From: Volutella citrinella
Taxonomy: Eukaryota; Ascomycota; Sordariomycetes; Hypocreales; Nectriaceae
Reading direction: 5' to 3'
NCBI GenBank assembly: GCA_034401135.1
Contig: JAWZSP010000005.1
Span: forward strand, 1,798,001-1,862,000
DNA length: 64,000 bases
In this document: one piece after another, positions 34,925 through 46,604 of the stretch
Numbering within the stretch: position 1 is the stretch's first letter
How the letters are laid out: every line of letters starts with the position of its first letter
Made by a program: the position numbers and the translations under genes
The notes under the pieces: generated by a model
Seen by the model: only the letters and a program-made list of their open reading frames with translations
Databases searched by the model: none
What the model was told of the DNA's origin: nothing

Positions 34925-35641
34925 ATTCTGCCATCTAGATATTAGACATCATACAGGAGGCAATACAGGGGCATATATGTAGAATTTAGACGGCGCACCA
35001 TCGAAGTTGGCCGCTAGCAGATTTGAGAGACGGAGAGCGTTCTGGATTTTGTGTCCATCTTGGGTTCACGGAGCGGACGCCTGCAGGCCCAGATGGCAAT
35101 GTATTTTGGAGTTAGCCGACCGACCGGGTGAGCCAACCCGCGTCTTGTATTTGACAGGAGATCTTCCTTGCACCGATGTTTGCCCAACCAATTGGTGATG
35201 TGGAAAGGTGTTGATCAGGTACGCAGCCACTTTACATCCCGCGCACGCTCAGCCCCCTTTGATCGTCATTGCAAGGCTTGGGGATCCTGATTCTGGTTGG
35301 CAGCCTTAAACTGCGCGCGAGGAGAATGCATTGTCAGCCACTCGGTGGAAGAGCCTGCCCAATAGAACGAGGCTCGAGGTCGCACGCCTGCATTGATACG
35401 AACGCCAAGTGACTGGTGGCTGCAGAAGCTGAGCAGTCGCAGCGCAGCCTGATGAATGAAACAAGTATTATGCCAAGCGGGCTTTGCCCCTCGTCTTCGT
35501 TGCCCCCGAGCCAGCCTCAATTACTTGAATTACTTCACCACAATCTTTCCTCCTGTCCCTAGCCCATGAAAAGCTGTCTCTACCGCAGCGGGAACAGACT
35601 GGTCGGACAACCAACCTGTTTTCTGGCGGCATTCATAAACC
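34925..35641. other. Intergenic, CCP1 to membrane-protein gene
   Basis: About 0.7 kb containing the CCP1 3' UTR and the upstream region of the next gene. Nothing else is recognised. Confidence 0.4.
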
Positions 35642-37748
35642 ATGGAGTCTGCTGAATACCACCAGTTGCAGCCCATGTCACTGCCTGAGCAGGCTCCGAC
35701 CCGACGACCAGGCTCTGACATTCATTCGGTCTCTTCAACTCCAAGCCAAACGCCTGGAGAGCCTATCGCGCCCGCTTCCGGCCACGACAGCCAGACACGC
35801 CTGATGGAGCCCCATTGCTTCAAGAACCTCGAGTCGAGGCTAGGTGACTCTGGTTTACGAAGCGACGTCCCGAATCGCGATTCATGGTGGACCAGGACGA
35901 TCGAGGGCAAGTGGTCCATGTTCATATCGCTTCTGGTAGGAGTCAGCGCCGCTGCTGGCCACCACATTCTCAACAGTTATCTTAATGGACGCGAGGCTAC
36001 GAGCCAGGAATGGTGGCTCCGCCTGGGCCAGTTCATTTCTCTGGTTGCGAAAACGAGCTTCAGCGTTGCTGCTGTCATGGCCCATCGACAGCTTGCTTGG
36101 CGCGCGGTTGAACAAAGGGACTTTTCAGTACAGGCAGTGGAATCCATCTTCGGGTCCGCCCATAACGTCATGGAGATGTTCAATAGAGAAGCGTGGACTG
36201 GATCCTGGCTCGTGATGGCGCTGTCGATGTACGTTTGGACTACTCCTCTTGTCGTCGTTTTCACCTCGACAACGCTGGATACCTTTCCGGAGGTCCTTCG
36301 TCGAGATTCAACTTGCCCATCAGTCAGAACGCTGAATTTCGCAAACGAAGCCAAGGACAGCTGGCGAACGGCGCTTGAAGCGGAAAACAATTCACTAAGT
36401 GGCCGCTCACTCGGTGCGTATTTTGAGACCCGGAAGGGGGGAAACACGGCCAAAACAGGAGGGGCAGACGACATCAATATTTTTGAGTACTGGGCTATGC
36501 CTTCCGGTGGACTCAATGCGGTACTCAATGGCCTTGTTTCAACAGGTCGAGTGCTCCAGCGGTACAATGCTGGTGTCGAAATCTGTGGCCAAGAATGGAC
36601 TTGCACTACAACACTCCACTTCCTTGCTCCGGGATATAAATGCCAGGAACTTGCCAGGGGAGTCGAGGATAAGATGAAGAAGTATGGCGATGCTGTTGCG
36701 CCGTTTGATATATTCAGCGAACTAGCTCCTAAGGGGAAATATACTTACCTCGCTAACACGATGAGAGGAGACTATGTCATTCCACAGGTTCCGGCAGCGG
36801 ACGGTGGCATGCCTGAAGCCGACCCACCGTATCCCCGGAATCTCGGCGCGTTTCGAACAGACCCAATGCCTGGATTGGGTACGTGGATGTTGAGGACCGG
36901 ACAAGGCCACACGCAGAAGACCGCACAGATCCGCAATGGGCCAAGGACTACACACCCATCGCTTTCGCTTGTGAGCCCTGGGAAACTGGCTACACTGTCG
37001 ACCTGCACTATACTGGCGGAGTTCAGACTTACAACGTGACAGGGAGGACTACATACGCAAGATTGTCGACACCGTATACCTGAGTGACGATGGCGACGAC
37101 GGAACATTGGATACGACTGTTGCAGTACCTGCATCTAATTTCATTCTGCCAGAGCCAGACCACACCACCTACCGAAAGATCGCTGCAATCTATAGTTTAG
37201 GTCGCGTCCTGCGTAACCTGCTGAATGGGACCACGATGCTACCTGGGCCAACGATGATAAGCCAAATTAGCACTTCAAGGCTGATAGATAGGCACGAGAG
37301 CCTAGTGGTTGCCAACTTTCAGGATAATGTGCGGCAGCTGTACGAGGACCTGATCATTTCCCTCCTGTCAGAACCCCAACTTGCCGTCGTGGCGTGGGCG
37401 AACTCGGGCAAGATGTCAGGCGTAGGGGTCGGTGGCGAAGACACCAAATACCCTTGTGTACTGTCGCGACCAGCCGTGTTCTTCTCGTATCGATGGACGG
37501 TTCTCGTTGCAACCTACCTGCTTTCTTTCAGCATTGCTGCCGCGGGTGTCGCCTATGCTGTCTCTGCCATGAACAAGGCTGGTGTGAGGAAACAACGCAA
37601 GATCACCTTCACTACGATTGCGCAGGCGACGTCTGGAGTGAGCCTGGAGAAGAGGGAGGATGAGGATGTCAGAATCAGGTGCTGGCCCGTTGAGGAGGAC
37701 TCGGGGCAGTGGCGGTACGAGTTTAGGGTCGAGAGGCAGAATGATTGA
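35642..37748 (+). pseudogene. Multi-pass fungal membrane protein gene with two apparent frameshifts
   Basis: About 700 residues if read through. The N-terminal 85 residues are disordered, Pro/Ser-rich. Membrane segments lie at about 98-115 (MFISLLVGVSAAAGHH), 130-150 (QFISLVAKTSFSVAAVMA) and 190-215 (WLVMALSMYVWTTPLVVVF), and one near the C-terminus (VLVATYLLSFSIAAAGVAYA). The large loop between is cysteine-containing and probably extracellular. Frame 1 (from 35642) passes to a second frame near 36878 (GLG to YVDVEDRTRP) and a third near 37043 (TYNVTG to EDYIRKIV). Each step needs one extra G in a GGG run. A 50-base GT-AG intron at 36879-36928 could replace the first shift; the second has no good intron. 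I recall similar fungal proteins with vague or misleading names, so I give no function. Either a decaying gene or homopolymer errors in the assembly. Confidence 0.6.
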
Positions 37749-38579
37749 CACAGGCACACTACAATCGCCCTGAAGTTGGCTTGGAGGCTTTGATAGAACA
37801 ATCGCCTGATTGTGATGCACTAACCTCTCATGATATCCTTCTTGGCGTTGTTGAAAAGCAGGCCGTCGAGCCCATTCCCCTCTTGGCAACTCAATGGCAG
37901 AGTAGCAAACAGCATGCCACGTCTGGTGGGCAACACCTATTTGTCAGCCGGGATGATGCCATGAGGGGGTCGTGGTATTATTCAGCCGCGGCCAGAATTG
38001 CCCCGAACGAAGCGCCAGATTGGCGCGATTGCAGAGAAAAAGGCGTGGATAGATAAATGGCGATTGGCATAGCCAGGGCGGAGTCGGATACGGAATCCAC
38101 ATGGTGGATCAACTGGGCGAATCTCGGATATTCCTGGGTGATGATGATTGAGTCCCAGAGTCAAGAAAACCAGGAATTTTCGCCATAGAATTTTCAACTG
38201 AGGGTCAGTCAACAGCGCTTATCAAGCAATGTACTATTATCCCAGGCTCTCAATTGCAACCTTGACAAGGGGATCGCCAAAGTGGAGAGCGCTTCCCTAT
38301 ATGGCCAAGCTAGTGGCACAGTTGAAAGAAAAACGTGCATAGCGTCTGCTCCCTTTGCTTGTGAGTCCAAGTGGGTTCCCGTGTCATTGCCGGGGTGGTT
38401 TCGAAACGGTTCCAAGTCGACGTCTCCCCCCCTGCAAGGCTGGTTGGTGCAACTCACTCACAACCGACGGAGCGGGGATGGAGAGAAGAGACATATATAT
38501 ATAATCGGCGTCCTCAACCGCTGTTCATCAATTGGCATCATTGCACAACAGCAACCCCCTCTCGCAACACAATTCCACC
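37749..38579. other. Intergenic, upstream of the flavin oxidoreductase
   Basis: About 0.8 kb. A TATA-like run lies at 38491. The rest shows no coding frame. Confidence 0.4.
38491..38505 (+). promoter_or_regulatory. TATA box of the flavin oxidoreductase gene
   Basis: ACATATATATATAAT, about 75-90 bases upstream of the start codon, a strong TATA match with a short leader. Confidence 0.6.
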
Positions 38580-39908
38580 ATGCCTCGCAGCGAATTTGAG
38601 AACGTGGCCGCGCCCGGCGTGCCCTTCTTCACCCCGGCACAGGACCCCCCCGCCGGTTCACCAGCCGATGCTGCCTCGGCCCCGACGCTCTTCAAGCCGC
38701 TCAAGGTGCGCGGCGTTGAGACGCACAACCGCTTCGTGGTGGCGCCGATGTGCACGTACAGCGCAAAGGACGGCCACCTCACCGACTGGCACCTGGTCCA
38801 CTACGGCCAGTTCGCCATGCACGGCGCCGGCCTCGTGATAGTGGAAGCCACCGGCGTTGAGGCTCGCGGCCGTATCTCTCCCCACGACTCGGGCCTGTGG
38901 GCCGATAGCCAGATTGCGCCGCTCAAGCGCATCGTCGACTTCATCCACAGCCAGAACACCAAGGCGGCCATTCAGCTGGCCCATGCCGGCCGCAAGGCGT
39001 CGACCCTGCCCCCCTGGATTGGCGGCACGGTGAAGAAGGCGATTGCCCCCAAGGAGGTTGGTGGATGGGCCGACGACGTTGTCAGCCCCAGTGCCGTCCC
39101 GTACGCCAATGACCATGCCAAGCCCCATGAGTTGAGCGTGGACGAGATCAAGCAGATGACCCAGAGCTTCGTCGACGCCGCCAAGCGAGCGGTCGAGGCT
39201 GGCTTTGATGTCATTGAGATTCATAGCGCCCACGGCTATCTCAACACCAACTTTCTCTCCCCCATCTCCAACGTAAGAATCGAACCGCTTGATAGTAGCC
39301 AAAGAGCGAAAGACATTGACTGACTTCTGCCGTAGAAACGTACCGATCAGTACGGCGGCAGCTTCGAGAACCGCACTCGTTTCCTGACCGAGACCATCCA
39401 GGCCGTCCGCGCCGTCATCCCCGAGACTATGCCCCTGTGGCTGCGCATCTCTGCGACGGAGTGGGCCGAGCACCTGGACGAGCCATCGTGGGATCTCGAG
39501 CAGAGCATTCGCCTGGCCAAGCTGCTCCCGGGCCTGGGCGTCGACGTGCTCGACGTGAGCACTGGCGGCAACACGCCCGAGCAGAAGATCAAAGTGACGC
39601 AGACGTTCCAGACGGACCTGGCCAAGAAGATCCGCGAGGCTGTCAAGGCCGACGGCTTGCCCCTGCTCATCGGCGCCGTGGGCTTCGTCACGTCGGGCGA
39701 GTTTGCTCGCACCGTGGTCCAGGAGGACGCGGACCCCAGCGCCGACTACGCTCTCGCCGCCAGGCAGTTCCTGCGTGACCCCCAGTTTGTCCTCACCGCG
39801 GCGCACGAGGTCGGCGTGAATGTGAACTGGGCCAAGCAGTACCATCGGGCGCCGCCGAAGCCCCGTGGCCGTAAGGGGGAGTCTTTGTACGGGCCATCCA
39901 AGATTTGA
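38580..39908 (+). CDS. NADH:flavin oxidoreductase, old-yellow-enzyme family (YqjM-like)
   Basis: FMN-dependent ene-reductase of TIM-barrel fold, reducing activated C=C bonds with NAD(P)H. Exons 38580-39272 and 39336-39908 join to 421 residues. The segment HNRFVVAPMCTYSAKDGHLTDWH places Cys58 as in the thermophilic-like class of OYEs typified by Bacillus YqjM, where a Cys tunes the flavin. His215 and His218 in IHSAHGYL are the substrate-binding pair. QLAHAGRKAS and QYGGSFENRTRF are further family signatures. A 40-residue N-terminal extension and a basic end (KPRGRKGESLYGPSKI) make it longer than YqjM. No neighbouring biosynthetic genes are present, so it is probably a general detoxifying reductase; the substrate is unknown. 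Confidence 0.93.
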
Positions 39909-42166
39909 GCGAGCGACATGGAGTTTTGAAAAGGTTAAAGCGGTGGCTTATGTGTTTGGTGCATAGAGGAGACCAGCATCTAGACATTAGAACATGAGGC
40001 AGAAGACTTCTGTTTAGTCGGCGAAGAAACTGTGGGAACTACATCAAAGAGAAGATACCTGGATGTGGCGGATGTTGAAACAAGGCTGCCTAGAACTGAA
40101 CAATGAATGCGCCCATATTTAGAGACAAGCGTCAATAGAAGGTTGTAAGACGGATATACGCCCTTGTTAGGGGCGGCTTTCTGCAGATAAGATGTAAGTG
40201 AGATTGACACAGCGAGGAGGCTTGCATATTCGTCATGATTCGTCCGGCAGCGCTAGGGCTGGCTGGGCTCACGTCTCCCTTGGGTTCAGTCACTCGGCGA
40301 GTTGGCCGAAGGGATACGGGACAAGAGCAGTCAAGTGGCGATAATAGGCTTCCCTGATTTATAAGTGAAGACATCGTGGCAACAGGCCGAGATGGATCCT
40401 CTTCTATACTGGCTTCGCAGATTACAAAGTGATCCGAGGGCGTTGGACAAAATCTGTTCTGGCCCGGTATAATTCTCGACACGGAGGATGGAGTTCCGGC
40501 GTGGTGGGGCCGACGGGGAGCTTGTTTAGTGGGGGGCGTAGGGCCGCCAACGGAGGACAGGCCACCTGGCTTTATTGATGGGCGCAGACCCCAGAAGTCG
40601 ACATCTAACATATGCAGATGTGGCACACGCAAACACGGTAACGCAGCCCAAAGGGTGGATATACGGAAATGCAACCTGCAGGGTGCAACAAGTGAACCTA
40701 CCCAACGTGGACATGTCCTACACAGCGCGTAGCATCATCACCAGGCGAAGGCTGCCGAACTTACCGCCGCGTTCACTGCCCCTGAGCACGTTGAAGATGC
40801 CGCAGAGATCTACGCGGCTCGTGCATTTGTAATCCGTCAATGTCGCAAGTGGGAGCATGCCAGTCTAGGCTCTCCGATGCTGACGGGGGGCGACATATGG
40901 AAGGGCGTAGTGGCAAGGATTCATCAGTCACGGATGTGTTATTTATTTTTATTTATTTTAAGCACGAGATAGGGAACATTAGTGATTAGGCACTCGCATA
41001 GGCGTCAGCTCACGGCATGTTGACGGAGCCGCGACGGGATTGACGTGCTGAATGGCTGCAGCAGGCTGGGCAACTGAGGAACTTTGGATGGGGCTGGGGC
41101 ACCGAGCTACTGATGATGTACTTCCAGACACAGAACTCAAAAGTCCGATTGGTGGTCAGGCCATTGGCGAACCTGGGTGGTTGGTATCCAATTCACGAGG
41201 CCATTGACGCGAGATGGACGATAATATTCGATAAACGTGTCCTCATACTCCAAAAGGCTCCCACGGAGGCGGATGCGATCTAATTACTTACTGCAGGAAT
41301 CTCCAGATCCTGGCCATGGATGAGGCGTGGACGGAACATGGCGCCCCGTGGGCCCTGATTCCCCAATTGAGCGCCGCCCTTGACTGCATCGCGATGCCGT
41401 GTGCGCTCAGGAACCAGGAACACCTTGTCGGTTCCTCTAGTGGATACTAGAAGCGGCAACCTGTCCTCACCATATACAGAAGGGATCCAAGATTAGCATA
41501 CTTTCACTGACGGATGAGAGGGACTGAAACGCGCACGGCGGTCTTACACCAACGGAATGAACTGATGAGGCGAGGGATGCTGCGCTTGGCGATCCAGAGA
41601 CCCAGTCTTCCCATGGTTGCTGGGCCAGGACAGCCTATCGTTGGCCTGCTTCTGGACCCCGTAGTGGCGTAGCAACCCGACTCAAGGTACCTACAGTGCT
41701 CCGTAAGGCACACCAGACAGCTCTGGAGGGGCGACGAGGCTCAGCCGCTGGTGGCAAGAGGGCGACCCCACTGCCACACAGTGCTGAGGGGCCACTTGGA
41801 GGGGGGGTTGGTCGGGGGGGGGGGCGCCCTTCAGTGACCCTTCAGCGACCGACCCTGGCTCCTTCTCCACAAGGCACAGGGAACAAGAGGGACGCCGCGC
41901 TTGTCCTAGTGGGGCCTGTCGGTACCTCTACTAGCCTCCCGCGCCCGCGCCCCGTCTTGAACCAGCCGCCGCTGCACCGGGAAGGGGACACTTGTTCAAT
42001 TGACGGCAGCTGGGTCTCAGGCCAGCCTCGAGGCAGCTGTCAAGGCTACAAAACCTCCCCGTCCATCCAACCACCTAGTCAATTTCTCTCCTCCTCCATC
42101 CCGCCCTCGTCCTCCCACTTGCCCATTTCTGTCTCCAGGAAGCAAGCCCCCCAATCGACAGTCATC
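39909..42166. other. 2.3 kb upstream region of the PDI gene
   Basis: No gene accepted. A short AT-rich patch lies at 40938-40962 and an 11-base G run near 41814. From about 42040 the sequence is C/T-rich, the likely PDI leader. No clear unfolded-protein-response element was identified by eye. Confidence 0.4.
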
Positions 42167-43887
42167 ATGCACCACAAGCGCGTTGCCTGCGGCCTCATGG
42201 CAGCTCTGGCTGCCGTTGCCTCCGCCGCCGACTCCGACGTCACCCAGCTGACCAAGGACACCTTTGACGAGTTCATCAAGACCAACGACCTCGTCCTGGC
42301 TGAGTGTGAGTCTCCCCATCTGTCCCCTCCCTAGCCTCATCGACCCATTGGCATCTCTATATGTTTCTGGAATCCCGCCGGAGAAGCAACGTGTGCTGAC
42401 CGCAATGCCTCCATACAGTCTTCGCTCCCTGGTGCGGTCACTGCAAGGCCCTCGCCCCCGAGTACGAGGAGGCTGCCACTACCCTCAAGGAGAAGAACAT
42501 CAAGCTCGCCAAGATTGACTGCACTGAGGAGGGCGACCTTTGCAAGGACCACGGCGTCGAGGGCTACCCCACCCTCAAGGTCTTCCGTGGCCCCGACAAC
42601 GTCAGCCCCTATGGTGGCCAGCGCAAGGCTGCTGCGTAAGTCAACTCTCCATTGGCACCTGGATGTCCGCACAGTTTGCTAACGTGGCTCATTAGCATCA
42701 CCTCCTACATGGTGAAGCAGTCCCTCCCTGCCGTCTCCATCCTGACCAAGGACACCCTTCAGGAGTTCAAGGGCAACGACAAGGTCGTTGTCATTGCCTA
42801 CATCGCCGCCGATGACAAGGCTTCCAACGAGACCTTCACTGCTCTCGCTGAGAAGAACCGTGACAACTACCTCTTCGGTGGCGTCAACGACGCCGCTGTC
42901 GCCGAGGCTGAGGGCGTCAAGTTCCCCTCCGTTGTCGTCTACAAGACTTTCGATGAGGGCAAGAACGTCTTCACTGAGAAGTTCGAGACTGCCGCCATTG
43001 AGGAGTTCGTCACCACCGCCGCCACTCCCCTGGTTGGCGAGGTTGGCCCCGAGACCTACTCCGGCTACATGTCCGCCGGTATTCCCCTGGCCTACATCTT
43101 CTCCGAGACCGCTGAGGAGCGTGAGGAGCTCGGCAAGGCCATCAAGCCCATTGCTGAGAAGTACAAGGGCAAGATCAACTTCGCCACCATTGACGCCAAG
43201 GCTTTCGGTGCTCACGCCGGCAACCTGAACCTCAAGACTGACAAGTTCCCCGCCTTCGCCATCCAGGAGATCGCCAAGAACCAGAAGTTCCCCTACGACC
43301 AGGAGAAGAAGATCACCCACGATGATATCGCCAAGTTTGTCGAGGACTTCGTTGCCGGCAAGATCGAGCCCAGCATCAAGTCTGAGCCCATCCCTGAGAA
43401 GCAGGAGGGCGTGACTGTTATCGTCGCCCACAACTACAACGACATCGTCCTTGACGACACCAAGGATGTCCTTGTTGAGTTCTACGCCCCCTGGTGCGGT
43501 CACTGCAAGGCTCTGGCCCCCAAGTACGACGAGCTCGCTGCCCTGTACGAGAAGAGCGAGTTCAAGGACAAGGTCGTCATCGCCAAGGTTGACGCCACCG
43601 CCAACGATGTCCCCGATGAGATCCAGGGCTTCCCTACCATCAAGCTGTTCCCCGCCGGCAAGAAGACTGAGCCCGTGACCTACAGCGGCGCCCGCACTGT
43701 CGAGGACTTCATTGAGTTCATCAAGGAGAACGGCAAGTACAAGGCTTCCGTCTCCGTTGAGGAGAAGACTGAGGAGGCTGCTCCCGCTGCCTCTGAGGAG
43801 AAGGCTGAGGAGAAGGCTCAGGAGAAGGTCGAGGAGAAGGTAGAGAAGAAGGCCGACGAGAAGGCCGAGGGCCACGATGAGCTGTAA
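42167..43887 (+). CDS. PDI1: Protein disulfide isomerase
   Basis: ER oxidoreductase forming and reshuffling disulfides in secreted proteins. Exons 42167-42305, 42419-42635 and 42696-43887 join to 515 residues. A signal peptide ([16 protein letters not shown]) is followed by a thioredoxin domain with WCGHC at Cys52/Cys55, two redox-inactive b and b' domains, and a second WCGHC at Cys386/Cys389. An acidic Glu/Lys-rich tail repeats [12 protein letters not shown] units, and the ER-retrieval signal HDEL closes the protein. This a-b-b'-a' layout and length match fungal Pdi1. Both active sites and the retrieval signal are intact. Codon use is strongly C-ending, as in highly expressed fungal genes. 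The ATG is the first in frame and directly precedes the signal peptide. Confidence 0.97.
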
Positions 43888-44319
43888 AATTATGATACTC
43901 TTAAGCACGCAAAACGGGCATACTTGATTTCACGGGCGCCGGTTTGATGGGTGCGCTATAGGATGGCACCCTTGATTTTTGATAGTTTCCGTGCCGATAT
44001 AAGGACGCTTTTCTATGATCGCAACAGCTTGCCAAGGTTTCTTATCACAGTGATTGTTCGTGAATATCTCGTTCCATAGGAGTGAGTGGTATTGGGCGTA
44101 GTTCTGTATTGGTGGTACAAACGTGGCCAGAATTTCACGTGGATGGGGCCATGAAAACATGAAGCCCCAGGTGTAGGTTCCCTTAATACATTTTGTACTC
44201 TCGCTCTCTGCCACGTCTGGCAGGGGTCATCCAGAGGAGGTCCATCACAACCGTCGCCAGCATTCGCAGCGTGTCTAACTCGTCCTAAATCTGTACATTT
44301 CCTCCAATGGCTCCACCAA
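43888..44319. other. Convergent 3' region, PDI / small mitochondrial protein gene
   Basis: A 432-base tail-to-tail spacer. No gene is seen. Confidence 0.4.
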
Positions 44320-44840
44320 TTACTTCTTTCCCTGTTCCAACTTCTGGACGTGGTTGGTGAGACGGGTAACGGAGGCCTGAAGAGTCTGTGGCGGGATTTG
44401 GTCAGCTCGAGTTCATAGTCACAGTCGAAACGGTCGAAGGGGGCGGCGTAGCAATTGAATGCTACTAGGCGGTGTCGAGGATTGCCGTCGGAGGGAGGTA
44501 GGGAGGCTCGTACGTAGATGTCCTCGGTCAAGAGGTCGTTGGCAATCTTGTACTCCTGGAGAATGTAGCTGTACGAGGCACCGCCGGCCAGAGTGCTGCC
44601 GAGCAGGAAGCCGAAGAGTCTGTTCATGCGGACGTGGCGTCCGTGGTCAGCCGGTGAGCTCTCGCAGCAGGCGGCGGCCAGCCAATGGCTCCGGGGCGAA
44701 ACTCACCCAGATCGGAAAGCTCCCACGGGCTTCCGGGCCGGCAGAGGCGAGGCGTCGGCCATGCGCCGGGCGGAGGCGTGGAAGCTGCGCGCAGCAAAGG
44801 CGCGGCTGCTGCTGGACAGGACTCTTGACGCCAGGGACAT
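44320..44840 (-). CDS. Small single-pass membrane protein, probably mitochondrial
   Basis: Minus-strand exons 44707-44840, 44514-44619 and 44320-44385 join to 101 residues. The first 45 residues (MSLASRVLSSSSRAFAARSF onward) are rich in Ser, Ala and Arg, with HASARRMA before the first acidic residue, a textbook mitochondrial presequence. One hydrophobic segment follows, FGFLLGSTLAGGASYSYIL. The rest (EYKIANDLLTEDIYTLQ through RLTNHVQKLEQGKK) is a likely coiled coil facing one side of the inner membrane. I do not recognise the family. The size and form suggest an assembly or scaffold factor, but that is inference. It shares a 318-base head-to-head promoter with VPS71. All splice sites are GT-AG. 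Confidence 0.8.
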
Positions 44841-45158
44841 GATGGGTCGCGTGGGGGAGGGTTGGCGGTGTTTGGGGTTGCTGGGAGGAGGAGCGAAGCT
44901 CTGCGATGGCGACGATGGTCTGGTGACGGAGGACGGCTGCTCGGATTATCTGCGCCAATTGTTCGTGCGGCTGATTGGCTGGGCGGGGACCAGCTTCTGT
45001 GTGGTGTGTTCTGGTTGTCTTGGGTGTGTGTGTGGCAGCCGGAGCTGGGTGGGTGGATTATCCGACAGCTCTCCACTCCAAACTTCCTTTGGGGAGGCCA
45101 AGATTTGATCCAGCTAGCACGCTCATGACAACCATCCCTCGTGCTCCCTGCACTCAAG
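44841..45158. promoter_or_regulatory. Bidirectional promoter, small mitochondrial gene / VPS71
   Basis: Only 318 bases separate two divergent start codons, so both 5' UTRs and both promoters lie here. No TATA box is evident. Confidence 0.5.
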
Positions 45159-46007
45159 ATGAACAACTTCGGGGTCATTGAGCTTGCCAGCGCAAAGACG
45201 ACAGCGGCCCCGGGATGGGCCTACGTCCCCGACACCAAGGTCAACCACGCGGCGCCTGCCAACCGCAAACGGGCTAGGAATGTGCCCGGCCTCAGCATCG
45301 GCGACTTGACGGTGCGGCAGGAGACGAAGAGACGCAAGGAAGCAGAGGCCCTAGACCGTGATGGGGGCCGCGATAATACGATTCCGCTGCCGGTGAAGAG
45401 TGGCAGATGTACGTGGCTGCATCTCTTGAACTGCCCCGAGTTTCCGAGTCATGATGGGAGCTGACATATACCCAAAACAGCCCAGGCCAAGCACACCCCC
45501 AACGTTCGCAAGATCCTACAGTCGCAAAAGACGTTCGGAAACCATCTCGACGATTTCCTGGCCCTGCAGGCCCTGACAGAGGCCAACTCAACCGCCGTCG
45601 GCAACAGCAAGCGACCCGCCCCCGCGAAGCGCGACACGCCCGTCCGGACAGCCGCCGGCGGCCAGCAGGACGAAGACGTGAACATGGCCGACGCCAACCT
45701 GCCCCCCGTCCTCGCGCCGCCGTTCCGCCCGCCGCCGGAGTCGCAGCCGGGCGACGCGGACCCACTGCTCGTGTCGCGCGTGCCCCCGATGCCGACGGAC
45801 GAGGAGCTGCGGAAACTGCTGGCCGCACCGCCGCTGAGCTACGGCGAGGCCACGGGGACATGGGACGTCAAGTATCCCGTCCGCGTGTTCTGCGCGGTGT
45901 GCGGCTACTGGGGGCGGGTGCGGTGCATGAAGTGCGGGACGAGGGTTTGTGCGCTGGCCTGCTTGGAGGCGCACAGGGAGGAGTGCGTGACGCGGTATGG
46001 GCTGTGA
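45159..46007 (+). CDS. VPS71: SWR1 chromatin-remodelling subunit Vps71/ZNHIT1, HIT zinc finger
   Basis: Subunit of the SWR1 complex that exchanges H2A for H2A.Z. Exons 45159-45408 and 45481-46007 join to 258 residues. The C-terminus has a HIT-type zinc finger at about 220-255: CAVCGYWGRVRC, then CGTRVCALACLEAHREEC, giving the paired Cys/His zinc ligands. Before it, YPVRVFC is the typical lead-in. A short basic N-terminal region (NRKRARN, KRRKEAEAL) and a central segment (HTPNVRKILQSQKTFGNHLDDF) match the SWR1-binding portion of the family. A Pro-rich disordered linker at about 130-190 is longer than in animals. The stop follows the finger directly. Confidence 0.9.
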
Positions 46008-46604
46008 CGAGGGGGACTCATGTGTGTTTTGTAAATGGACTGGGAATCTGTTGGATTGATGGGCCGAAACGACGTGGGCATGGCACAGAAGGCACAGGAA
46101 GGCAAGGCGTTACCGGTAATTCTCGTTTGGATCATGGTTAGATACCCCTCTACATTAGTTATGGAGAAGAATTGTTCTTGTGCTCGACTACACTCGTGCT
46201 GGATTCTCCTATTTCGGGATACAAAGCAGTTGGATGACTCGATGCCGTTATTAGAAAGCAGGTGGACGGATACTCGTCGTCCATTTGACTCATGTTCGGG
46301 GAATTCGCTATCAGCACACCGAGACAACTTCTCCCTGCCGGATGAATCATGCCGGCGCTGCAATTGCGGATGGTTGTAACGGCCGACTTGAGCACTGTGT
46401 GAGCTGAGGTGGCCGAAGATCTCCCGACCGCCTCAGCGTTGCAGAGATGAAGCGGTGGGTGCAGAATCGATAGCGCGCTGTGTGGTGCGAGTGAGTCAAC
46501 CCCACCTCCAGGCTCTCGTTTGCTGCCCCTGCCCCGCCGTTGTATACAAGACCGCAACTTCCTCCCCTCCAACCGCTGGTCTTTGAACATCACCAGACCG
46601 CAAC
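46008..46604. other. Intergenic, VPS71 to threonyl-tRNA synthetase
   Basis: About 0.6 kb holding the VPS71 3' end and the upstream region of the synthetase. No further element is recognised. Confidence 0.4.

Noticed and set aside
36971..37042. GT-AG intron candidate in the membrane-protein gene
   Set aside because: Its 72 bases are a multiple of three, so it does not correct the frame, and it would remove coding-like sequence.
38658..39845. 395-residue open frame antisense to the flavin oxidoreductase
   Set aside because: Same codon-bias shadow effect; it runs through the intron of the real gene and has no recognisable domain.
40132..40674. 180-residue minus-strand frame between the oxidoreductase and PDI
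   Set aside because: Arbitrary composition with many Pro, Ser and Arg; no motif. A real small gene cannot be fully excluded without transcripts.
42679..43908. 409-residue open frame antisense to PDI
   Set aside because: Leu/Gly/Asp-rich product from C-ending codons read backwards; the sense strand encodes intact PDI.
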